From positions 1 to 14,509 of the forward strand of contig URIN01000007.1 of the NCBI GenBank assembly GCA_900547915.1: DNA of 14,509 nt, in the 5' to 3' direction. The translations under genes and the position numbers were made by a program. Under the pieces are notes generated by a model, which was given only the letters and a program-made list of their open reading frames with translations, was not told where the DNA came from and made no database searches. This document shows positions 1 through 5,574 of this stretch, piece by piece. Position 1 is the stretch's first letter. The number at the start of each line of letters is the position of its first letter. The stretch comes from an uncultured Clostridium sp. (GTDB lineage: Bacteria > Bacillota > Clostridia > Oscillospirales > Acutalibacteraceae).

Positions 1-197
1 GAGTAAGGGCTCAGGTAGACGTGTTTATGCCGGGCGGAAAACGAACAGGAAAGAGAAAACCGGACGGCACCCTGCTTGAATCTCTCGGAAAGCAGGACGG
101 AATAACGGTTGCGGAACTTCAGCGCACGGCAATGAACGTGCTCAAATGCGCAATGAACACCACTGCGTTCAGCCGTTTCAGAGAAAACCGGGGTTGA
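1..197 (+). CDS. C-terminal end of a glycoside hydrolase family 3-like protein (partial)
   Basis: An open frame enters from the left edge and ends at a TGA at 195-197, giving 64 residues. The segment contains DVFMPGG near its start and GITVAELQRTAMNVLKCAMN further on. This resembles the end of the C-terminal domains of GH3 beta-glucosidase-type enzymes, where a 'D-x-x-MPGG' turn is followed by a short helix of the type 'L-x-x-(A/S)-x-x-(N)-(I/V)-L'. GH3 enzymes release terminal sugars from beta-glucosides or xylosides. The catalytic aspartate and acid/base residues would lie upstream, outside the window, so activity cannot be judged. The stretch after MPGG is rich in Lys and Arg, which is a little unusual. 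Only 47 bases separate this stop from the next gene and no terminator lies between them, so readthrough into it is possible. The family call rests on a short tail and is moderate. Confidence 0.55.
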   Translation, partial: VRAQVDVFMPGGKRTGKRKPDGTLLESLGKQDGITVAELQRTAMNVLKCAMNTTAFSRFRENRG

Positions 198-244
198 CAG
201 CGGTGTTATCATATTAACTGAAAAACAAATTCAGGAGGATAAAT

Positions 245-1477
245 ATGAACTACAAACAGGGGCTTGTGCCGGTATCCCTGCTGACAGGTTATCTCGGCGC
301 AGGCAAGACCACTCTTTTAAACCATATTCTTTCAAACCAGGAAGGCTACCGCGTTGCCGTTATCGTAAACGATATCGGTGAAGTAAACATAGACGCCTCC
401 CTCATTCAGAAAGGCGGCGCCGTAACACAGAAAGACGAAAACCTTGTGCCCCTTTCAAACGGCTGTATCTGCTGCACTCTTAAGGTTGACCTTATGAAAC
501 AGATAATCAGCCTTGCTTCAAGCAAGAAATTTGACTATATTCTTATTGAGGCATCAGGTATATGCGAGCCCGGCCCGATAGCAGGCTCAATCTGTATGCT
601 TGACGGCACCGACCCGTCAGTTCAGTTGCCGGCAGTAGCTTATCTTGACAATATCACTACGGTTGTTGACGCAAAGCGTATGGCAGACGAATTTGGTGCG
701 GGTGACTCTCTGCTTAAAAAAGATATGGATGAGGAAGATATTGAAAATCTGCTCGTTCAGCAGATAGAATACTGCACAACAATAGTTCTCAACAAGGTTG
801 ACGAGGTCTCAGACGAAGTAAAGGAAAAAGTGCTTGCAGTAATAAAGGCACTTCAGCCGCAGGCTAAAATAATTGAAACCACCTACGGCAATGTTGACGT
901 TGGCGAGATTCTTTCAACAAACCGCTTTGACTATGAAAAGATACTTGAAAGCGCAGGCTGGATACAGGCAATGCGCGGCGAGGGTGAAAACTCCGAAACA
1001 GACCACGGAGAGCATGATGAACACGACCATCATGACCACGATGAGCACAGCCACGAAGAACACCACGGACATCATCACCATCACCACCACGATGAGGGCG
1101 AGGCAGAGGAATACGGAATAGGCACTTTTGTTTATCAGAATGTAAAGCCGTTTTCAAAGCAGAAATTTGAGGAATTTGTGTTTGCGAAATGGCCGAAAGA
1201 AGTTATCCGTGCCAAAGGACTTTTCTGGATAAAGGAAGACCCTGACACTGCTTATATCTTTGAGCAGAGCGGCAAGCAAAAAACAGCTACCGATGACGGC
1301 AAGTGGATAGCCTGCTTCCCTGAAAAAGATAAGAAGCAGATACTGCAGATGAATCCGGACATTGCCGCCGCATGGGATCCCACTTACGGAGACAGAGTAA
1401 ATAAAATAGTTTTCATAGGCAGAAATATGGACAAGGCCGCCATTATTAAGGCTCTTGATAACTGCCTTGCTGATTAA
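245..1477 (+). CDS. CobW/G3E-family GTPase with histidine-rich metal-binding linker
   Basis: This is a 410-residue P-loop GTPase of the COG0523 (CobW/YeiR/ZNG1) branch of the G3E family. These proteins act as cytoplasmic GTP-dependent metal chaperones or insertases, most often for zinc or cobalt. The Walker A motif GYLGAGKTT is at residues 15-23, the diagnostic CxCC metal site (GCICC) at 73-77, an EASG switch-like motif at 102-105, and the guanine-specificity motif NKVD at 183-186. A linker at about residues 253-283 holds 17 histidines mixed with Asp and Glu, including seven in a row. The CobW C-terminal domain follows, from about residue 290 to the end. The ATG at 245 has an AGGAGG six bases upstream (233-238). 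A terminator follows directly at 1481. The metal is not determined by the sequence: the His-rich linker is typical of zinc or nickel/cobalt handlers, no cobalamin genes are nearby, and no obvious Zur operator was seen. Confidence 0.9.
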   Translation: MNYKQGLVPVSLLTGYLGAGKTTLLNHILSNQEGYRVAVIVNDIGEVNIDASLIQKGGAVTQKDENLVPLSNGCICCTLKVDLMKQIISLASSKKFDYILIEASGICEPGPIAGSICMLDGTDPSVQLPAVAYLDNITTVVDAKRMADEFGAGDSLLKKDMDEEDIENLLVQQIEYCTTIVLNKVDEVSDEVKEKVLAVIKALQPQAKIIETTYGNVDVGEILSTNRFDYEKILESAGWIQAMRGEGENSETDHGEHDEHDHHDHDEHSHEEHHGHHHHHHHDEGEAEEYGIGTFVYQNVKPFSKQKFEEFVFAKWPKEVIRAKGLFWIKEDPDTAYIFEQSGKQKTATDDGKWIACFPEKDKKQILQMNPDIAAAWDPTYGDRVNKIVFIGRNMDKAAIIKALDNCLAD

Positions 1478-1480
1478 CAC

Positions 1481-1510
1481 AAAAAGCGCTCCTTATAAGG
1501 GGCGCTTTTT
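1481..1510 (+). terminator. Rho-independent terminator after the CobW-family gene
   Basis: A 12-pair stem starts AAAAAGCGC and closes with GCGCTTTTT around a short TTATAA loop, with one G-T wobble. The T-run is part of the 3' arm. It lies three bases after the stop codon. Confidence 0.85.
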
Positions 1511-1539
1511 ACATTTCTGAGTAAACAGTTGTACATATT

Positions 1540-1570
1540 TTTTATTGTGTAAATTCCACACATATAAAAG
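1540..1570. repeat. Imperfect AT-rich inverted repeat upstream of the membrane-protein promoter
   Basis: The arms TTTTATTGTGT and CACACATATAAAA flank a short AAATTC centre. The core TGTG/CACA pairing is exact and the outer AT arms pair with a one- or two-base bulge. It sits about 25 bases upstream of the predicted -35, a place where an activator or repressor could bind. No known operator consensus is recognised. Confidence 0.3.
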
Positions 1571-1593
1571 GATATTTTTGTCAAGTTGACTTA

Positions 1594-1622
1594 TTGAAAC
1601 AGATTATTATCTTTTATATAAT
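1594..1622 (+). promoter_or_regulatory. Predicted sigma-A-type promoter for the membrane protein/HD pair
   Basis: TTGAAA at 1594-1599 and a perfect TATAAT at 1617-1622 are separated by 17 bases. The promoter lies in an AT-rich gap after a terminator and 41 bases before the ATG at 1664, so it is well placed to drive both downstream genes. Confidence 0.7.
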
Positions 1623-1663
1623 AATATTAATAATATTTATTCTGAATTGTGGAAGTGATCATT

Positions 1664-2443
1664 ATGAAGAAACTGAACTTCAGCAAAAACCAGATACTTT
1701 CCCTTTTATCACTTGCAATAGTAATATTCTGCTATGCGGGTGAAAAAGCACTGAAAAGACTTACTCCGTGGAGCAACACTTCCGCGCTTATACAGGCGTT
1801 TATATTCACCCTTGCAGTTGCTGCGGTCTATCTTATACTTGTTAAGGCAAAAGACCCGTATTTCGGCCTTATATCAGGTATTTTTGCCTTTAAGATACTG
1901 CCGCCTAATATTGAAATGCTGGAAACATTTAACCTTGACGCCGCTTGCGTATATTTCATAGTCCGCAAAATGGCGCTTGTGCTTTTCCTTTATGTTATTT
2001 ACAGACTCTACATTTCACAGAGCAAGGAAGAAAACCATATAAGAGCCATCCCGATTGCCGCACTGCTGCTTGTTGTGCCGTTTCTCACAGGTACCTCAAA
2101 CAACCTTGAGCACTATGCGCTTATCAAAACGGGCTCAATGATGCTGCCTTACGCTCTTGACGCGGGATTTTACATTGCCGCAATGTGCGTTCTGGGACTA
2201 GTGTGCATAATTTTCAAAGGTAAAAACGCCGCTTTTGTTTGCGATTTTTCAATAATAGGTTTTGTTATCTCCGGGGCAAGAAAACTCTGCTCAACCATAA
2301 TAATTTCAAGTGCAGGAATGCACCTCAGCAAATCCTACATCTGCTGGATTGCGATTTATGCCGTGCTGATAGCGGCATTTGCAATTCTCAGAAAAAAGAC
2401 CGCAGGCTCTGCACTGATCTTTTGCGGCGCTGCAAGAAAATAA
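1664..2443 (+). CDS. Multi-pass integral membrane protein of unknown function
   Basis: This is a 259-residue, strongly hydrophobic protein that I do not recognise. About seven to eight membrane segments are visible, at roughly residues 10-26, 41-60, 66-80, 93-114, 128-143, 164-185, 191-208 and 225-244. Short loops rich in Lys and Arg separate them (for example KAKDPY and SQSKEEN). I found no transporter signature, nucleotide-binding motif or conserved catalytic residues. An in-frame GTG at 1649 would add five residues. I chose the ATG at 1664 because the Shine-Dalgarno-like GGAAGTG (from about 1651) lies just upstream of it and downstream of the GTG. The gene ends one base before the ATG of the HD-domain gene, so the two are very probably transcribed and translated together. 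That pairing is the only hint to function. Confidence 0.8.
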   Translation: MKKLNFSKNQILSLLSLAIVIFCYAGEKALKRLTPWSNTSALIQAFIFTLAVAAVYLILVKAKDPYFGLISGIFAFKILPPNIEMLETFNLDAACVYFIVRKMALVLFLYVIYRLYISQSKEENHIRAIPIAALLLVVPFLTGTSNNLEHYALIKTGSMMLPYALDAGFYIAAMCVLGLVCIIFKGKNAAFVCDFSIIGFVISGARKLCSTIIISSAGMHLSKSYICWIAIYAVLIAAFAILRKKTAGSALIFCGAARK

Positions 2444-2444
2444 T

Positions 2445-3122
2445 ATGAAAAAATCCGATTATCAAAAAATCGAAAACTATATGCTTGCCTGCATGGCAGA
2501 CAGCGCTCACGATTCACAGCATATATACAGAGTGCTTTTCACTGCGCTTGATATTGCGCAGCATGAAAAAGATGTCAATTTTGATGTTCTTATATCCGCC
2601 TGCCTTTTGCACGATATTGGCAGAAAAGAGCAGTCTGAAAATCCAAAACTGTGCCACGCTGAAGTCGGAGCAGAAAAAGCACGAAAGTTTTTGATTGAAA
2701 ACAGTTTCAGCCGTGAGTTTGCCGAGAGTGTTGCAGATTGTATAAGAGCGCACCGTTTTCGCTCCTGCGCCGTGCCTAAAAAGATTGAGGAAAAGATTTT
2801 GTTTGACGCAGACAAACTTGACGCCGCTGGTTTAATGGGCATTGCCCGTTCATTACTGTATGAAGGAAAAGCAGGCACGCCTGTGTATAACGTGAGCGGA
2901 ACTCTTGATGTGCTTGACGGCACACAAGACGAACCGCCGTCATTTTTCAGAGAGTATAATTTTAAGCTAAAAAATGTTTATGAAGGATTTTACACTCAGC
3001 GAGCAAAAGAAATAGCAATCGCGCGCCGGCCTGCTGCTCAGGCTTTTTACAGAGAACTGCTTTTCGAAGCGCGCGCCGCATACTTAGGCAGAAATTACCT
3101 AGATGATTATATTAAAAAATGA
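2445..3122 (+). CDS. HD-domain metal-dependent phosphohydrolase
   Basis: This is a 225-residue soluble protein of the HD superfamily, the short YedJ-like kind. HD proteins bind divalent metal and usually hydrolyse phosphomonoesters or phosphodiesters of nucleotides. The expected ligands are in order: H26 in the HDSQHIYRV motif, the H56-D57 doublet in LLHDIG, H71, H103 in RAHRF, and D123 in DADKLDA. The final D-A-D-K-L-D-A-x-G motif is typical of this group. The C-terminal part (about residues 165-225) is helical and ends in a tail with several Arg and Tyr. The start codon follows the upstream stop by one base, which suggests translational coupling with the membrane protein. The substrate cannot be read from the sequence. 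A bidirectional terminator follows. Confidence 0.88.
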   Translation: MKKSDYQKIENYMLACMADSAHDSQHIYRVLFTALDIAQHEKDVNFDVLISACLLHDIGRKEQSENPKLCHAEVGAEKARKFLIENSFSREFAESVADCIRAHRFRSCAVPKKIEEKILFDADKLDAAGLMGIARSLLYEGKAGTPVYNVSGTLDVLDGTQDEPPSFFREYNFKLKNVYEGFYTQRAKEIAIARRPAAQAFYRELLFEARAAYLGRNYLDDYIKK

Positions 3123-3128
3123 TATATT

Positions 3129-3162
3129 AAAACACCCGCAGGGAAATCACCGCGGGTGTTTT
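3129..3162. terminator. Bidirectional terminator between convergent HD and CYTH genes
   Basis: AAAACACCCGC pairs exactly with GCGGGTGTTTT across a 12-base loop. T-tracts lie on both sides, so it can serve the + strand HD gene and the - strand CYTH gene. The - strand CYTH stop codon at 3163-3165 directly abuts the stem. Confidence 0.85.
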
Positions 3163-3894
3163 TTATTGACGTATACCGTATATCTGCGAAAGCACTGAAT
3201 TTCTGTATGTTTTATCCTGAGTTACCTCTTTAAAGACTTTTAAAAACGGAGGTACAGCAAAGCTTTCCTTTTCACTTTTAAGTTCTATTTCAAGGAGCGC
3301 TTTATCAGACCAAAACGGGAAAATATCAAGTTCAAAACATTTCTCACCGTAAATTATAAGATATCTGTTTTTATGAAGCACTTTTTCTCCCTTTATGCTT
3401 TCAAGATACTCCGCTTCGGAAATTCTGCTTTCCTTTTCTATCCTTTTCATTTCCGTTATTTTTATTTTTTCAGTCTTAATATAAACGAACTCGCTGTCCA
3501 CACCGCGCTTTCTTACCCTGTATCTTTCACCGTTTTTGTTGATATACGCCTGCGCTATATTTACATAGTCGCAGAACTTATACTCAAGCAGTTTACTTTC
3601 ATCGGGTTTTTCAATCAAAAACTTGCGCTCAATTTCAAGCGGTTCGGGAATACCCAGAAAAAAATCAATCTCCGCAAAAAGGGCGTTCATATCATCAACT
3701 ATGCGCAGATGCTCGTTTGTGAGCCACGCACGTATAACGCTGTCATCAGTACCGCTCTTTATAAAAACGGCAGAATACGAAAAATTCACAGCTCTGCTTG
3801 TGCAATCGACATCAAAATCCACCGCCGCTATTGAATTATATCTTTCGATTATCTCTGCTTTATTTTCAAAACCGATAACGGCTATCTTTTCCAT
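3163..3894 (-). CDS. CYTH-domain (triphosphate tunnel metalloenzyme) protein with N-terminal extension
   Basis: This is a 243-residue protein whose residues 86-243 form a CYTH domain, the beta-tunnel fold that binds triphosphates (thiamine triphosphatase, tripolyphosphatase, class IV adenylate cyclase). The metal-binding ExExK is at E87, E89 and K91 (LEIERKFLI). The Arg/Lys tunnel residues are R124/R126/R128 (RYRVRKR), K140, K154 and R177 (KNRY). The late acidic positions are D190 and E202/E204 (LEIEL). The active site therefore looks intact. Residues 1-85 are not CYTH. They look like a small alpha/beta domain without a Walker A motif and weakly resemble the N-terminal (pre-ATP-grasp) halves of the two ligases encoded just upstream. 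The ATG directly follows the TAA of the second ligase with no gap. Family names such as 'adenylate cyclase' should not be taken as its activity; a triphosphatase or polyphosphate-binding role is at least as likely. Confidence 0.87.
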   Translation of the reverse strand: MEKIAVIGFENKAEIIERYNSIAAVDFDVDCTSRAVNFSYSAVFIKSGTDDSVIRAWLTNEHLRIVDDMNALFAEIDFFLGIPEPLEIERKFLIEKPDESKLLEYKFCDYVNIAQAYINKNGERYRVRKRGVDSEFVYIKTEKIKITEMKRIEKESRISEAEYLESIKGEKVLHKNRYLIIYGEKCFELDIFPFWSDKALLEIELKSEKESFAVPPFLKVFKEVTQDKTYRNSVLSQIYGIRQ

Positions 3895-4629
3895 TTAACT
3901 CATCTCTTTTTTAATATAGTCGCAGTAAAGGCTCAGAATATCAATTTCCGTTTTATCATACACCATTCGGGCGCCGACCGTGTCCTCTATCTCATTGAAA
4001 ACAGGTCTGCCGCTGTCAAAGACAAAATCTATGCCTATATAATCATATTTGACGAGCGAGGCGATTTTATTCACAAGCGCTTTTTCGCTTTCACTCAGGG
4101 TGTAGACCTGCGCTGACCCGCCAAGGCAGTAGTTTGAGCGGAAATCGGTGTCACTTTTTCTGAGCACCGCCGCAATTATTTTACCGCCGATAAGCCACAC
4201 ACGCAAATCTTTGCCGAGATCGGACGCAGGCTTCTGATAAACATAACCCTCTTTGAAATCAACTTCACCGCTTTTTATCAGTCGCACGCCTCTGCCTCCC
4301 TTTCCGTTTGACGGTTTTTCAATAAGAGGCAGTTTTTTATAATTTACGGGCATTATTTCTATGCCGTTTTCACTCATAAATTCATAACAGCGCTGTTTGT
4401 CATTTGCAAGGCGTGTAAGTGAGGACGGATTGAAAACTCGGATGTTTCTGCTCTCAAACTCCTGAGCAACGGCAGCGTTATTTGTTCTGTTAATAACGAA
4501 ATCAGCAGGCGCGGAAAAGTCAATTTTATCTTCATACATCAGTGCAACACCCAGATTTTCCCTAAACTTGTTTACAGAAAACTCGTTGCGCTTTGCTTCC
4601 TCCCTGCTGTAAATCAGAATACCGCTCAA
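3895..4629 (-). CDS. RimK-like ATP-grasp ligase, second gene of the ligase/CYTH operon
   Basis: This is a 244-residue protein of the ATP-grasp superfamily. Such enzymes activate a carboxylate as acyl phosphate and join it to an amine (or thiol). The pre-ATP-grasp part covers about residues 1-75. The glycine-rich ATP loop is IEKPSNGKGGRGV (103-115). The motif GKDLRVWLIGGK (139-150) matches the RimK-type core, followed by DFRSNYCLGG (162-171), GIDFVF (199-204) and the metal site NEIEDTVGAR (212-221). The last motif has N-E-I-E where RimK relatives usually have E-V-N, so the metal ligands are rearranged. The start is TTG at 4627-4629, overlapping the TGA of the upstream ligase as TTGA. AAGGAG six bases upstream supports it. 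The protein lacks a long N-terminal domain and differs clearly in sequence from its partner. Its substrate is unknown. Confidence 0.85.
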   Translation of the reverse strand: MSGILIYSREEAKRNEFSVNKFRENLGVALMYEDKIDFSAPADFVINRTNNAAVAQEFESRNIRVFNPSSLTRLANDKQRCYEFMSENGIEIMPVNYKKLPLIEKPSNGKGGRGVRLIKSGEVDFKEGYVYQKPASDLGKDLRVWLIGGKIIAAVLRKSDTDFRSNYCLGGSAQVYTLSESEKALVNKIASLVKYDYIGIDFVFDSGRPVFNEIEDTVGARMVYDKTEIDILSLYCDYIKKEMS

Positions 4630-5441
4630 ATCCTGCTCCTTATCTCATCAAAAATCATCGGGGCAATTTCAATACCCGTGCAATTCATTATATTTATTAT
4701 ATGCGCATTGCTGTTTACTTCACACACATAGCCGCCGTCCAGAATATCCACTCCGCCGAATGTGAGCCCCAAAGCGGAGCAAGCGTCAACGGCGATATTC
4801 TTTTCTTCTTCAGTCGGCTGATACGGCGTCATCGTTCCGCCGTTTGTTACATTGGCGCGGAAATCATTTTTATTTTCACGGCGCACCGCCGCGGCTACCC
4901 TGCCGCCAACAACCTCAATCCTTATATCGTGCCCTGCCGAGTTCTCTATAAATTCCTGAAGAATAAACGGCTTTTCGGTTATGTGGCTGATAATTTCCTG
5001 CTTACTTTTACAGAGCCATACCTGCTCCCCGAAAGAGCCGAAACACTCTTTGAATACTAGCGGCAAACCCAAAATTTCAACCGCACCGTCCACAAATTCA
5101 CTAAAATCTGCCTTAAAATACGTTTTTGGGGCTATAATTGTTTTGGGCTGTTTGACAACACCCTCAAGCGCAGTGTAAGTCTTTGCCTTGTCATCACAAA
5201 GCTCAATACTTTTTGCACTGTTAAAAACAGGTAGTCCTTTCTTTTCTAGCCGTGCCGCAAGGTTTGTGTCCTTATCCCAAAAAAGCACGAAATCCACAGA
5301 GGGAATTTCAAGCGCAAGTTCAAGATTTGTTTTAAGCGCAAGCTCAATGCCGCATGTTTCTGCGCTCTTAAGCAGATAACCGTGAAGAGTATTGAATTTT
5401 TGAGTGCTCAGAAAATGATTTACCGCAAGTATTCCTTTCAA
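4626..5441 (-). CDS. RimK-like ATP-grasp ligase, first gene of the ligase/CYTH operon
   Basis: This is a 271-residue ATP-grasp protein of the RimK/LysX type. After a pre-ATP-grasp domain (about 1-85, ending in PVFNSAKSIELCDDKAKT) come the ATP-binding lysine K131 in VFKECFGSFGEQV, the adenine-contact region LQEFIE (161-166), GHDIRIEVVGGRVAAAVRR (170-188), DFRANVTNGG (193-202), GVDIL (230-234) and the metal motif EVNSN (241-245). All core positions look intact. The relatives add Glu, Lys or other amino acids to protein C-termini, carrier proteins or small metabolites, so an amide or peptide ligase role is likely, but acceptor and donor are not visible. The start is TTG at 5439-5441, with AAGGCGG at 5448-5454 six bases upstream; no in-frame ATG with a ribosome site was seen nearby. 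It overlaps the next gene by four bases and heads a three-gene operon. Confidence 0.87.
   Translation of the reverse strand: MKGILAVNHFLSTQKFNTLHGYLLKSAETCGIELALKTNLELALEIPSVDFVLFWDKDTNLAARLEKKGLPVFNSAKSIELCDDKAKTYTALEGVVKQPKTIIAPKTYFKADFSEFVDGAVEILGLPLVFKECFGSFGEQVWLCKSKQEIISHITEKPFILQEFIENSAGHDIRIEVVGGRVAAAVRRENKNDFRANVTNGGTMTPYQPTEEEKNIAVDACSALGLTFGGVDILDGGYVCEVNSNAHIINIMNCTGIEIAPMIFDEIRSRI
4636..4641 (-). promoter_or_regulatory. Ribosome binding site deciding the TTG start of the second ligase
   Basis: AAGGAG on the - strand lies six bases before the TTG at 4627-4629, inside the 3' end of the first ligase gene. It supports a TTG start overlapping the upstream TGA rather than a later start. 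Confidence 0.7.
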
Positions 5442-5447
5442 AATTAT

Positions 5448-5454
5448 CCGCCTT
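5448..5454 (-). promoter_or_regulatory. Ribosome binding site deciding the TTG start of the first ligase
   Basis: AAGGCGG on the - strand lies six bases before the TTG at 5439-5441. It is one base off the consensus AAGGAGG. Confidence 0.6.
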
Positions 5455-5492
5455 TCGCAGCAAATTCTGTTAATATTGTTTAACTTTTATAT

Positions 5493-5521
5493 ACTGTATC
5501 ATTTTTTCTTGCTTTTTTCAA
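5493..5521 (-). promoter_or_regulatory. Predicted promoter of the ATP-grasp/CYTH operon
   Basis: Read on the - strand, TTGAAA (5516-5521) and TACAGT (5493-5498) are separated by 17 bases, about 50 bases before the TTG start of the first ligase. Its -35 lies one base from the -35 of the opposing promoter. Confidence 0.5.
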
Positions 5522-5537
5522 TGCGCTGATATAAAAT
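5509..5537 (+). promoter_or_regulatory. Predicted promoter of the AICAR formyltransferase gene
   Basis: TTGCTT (5509-5514) and TAAAAT (5532-5537) are separated by 17 bases. TATAAA at 5530 would give a 15-base spacer. The start codon is 37 bases further on. No purine riboswitch or recognisable PurR box was seen in the short leader. Confidence 0.5.
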
Positions 5538-5574
5538 AGATATACTTAATTTAATAAAAGCGGAGGAATGTTAA

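Noticed and set aside
194..222. TTGACA overlapping the GH3 stop codon as a promoter for the CobW-family gene
   Set aside because: The -35 is perfect, but no acceptable -10 lies 16-18 bases downstream; the nearest AT-rich hexamers are 12-14 bases away.
864..1157. Open frames on both strands through the histidine-rich region
   Set aside because: Repeated CAC/CAT codons remove stops in other frames. These frames lack ribosome sites and overlap the clearly coding CobW frame.
1649..1663. GTG start for the membrane protein
   Set aside because: The Shine-Dalgarno-like GGAAGTG lies downstream of the GTG and at correct distance from the ATG at 1664.
3373..3834. A 153-residue + strand frame opposite the CYTH gene
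   Set aside because: It is antisense to a well-supported CYTH domain, has no ribosome site and a random-looking composition.
4593..5060. A 155-residue + strand frame opposite the first ATP-grasp gene
   Set aside because: It is a shadow of the ATP-grasp frame, without a ribosome site or recognisable motif.
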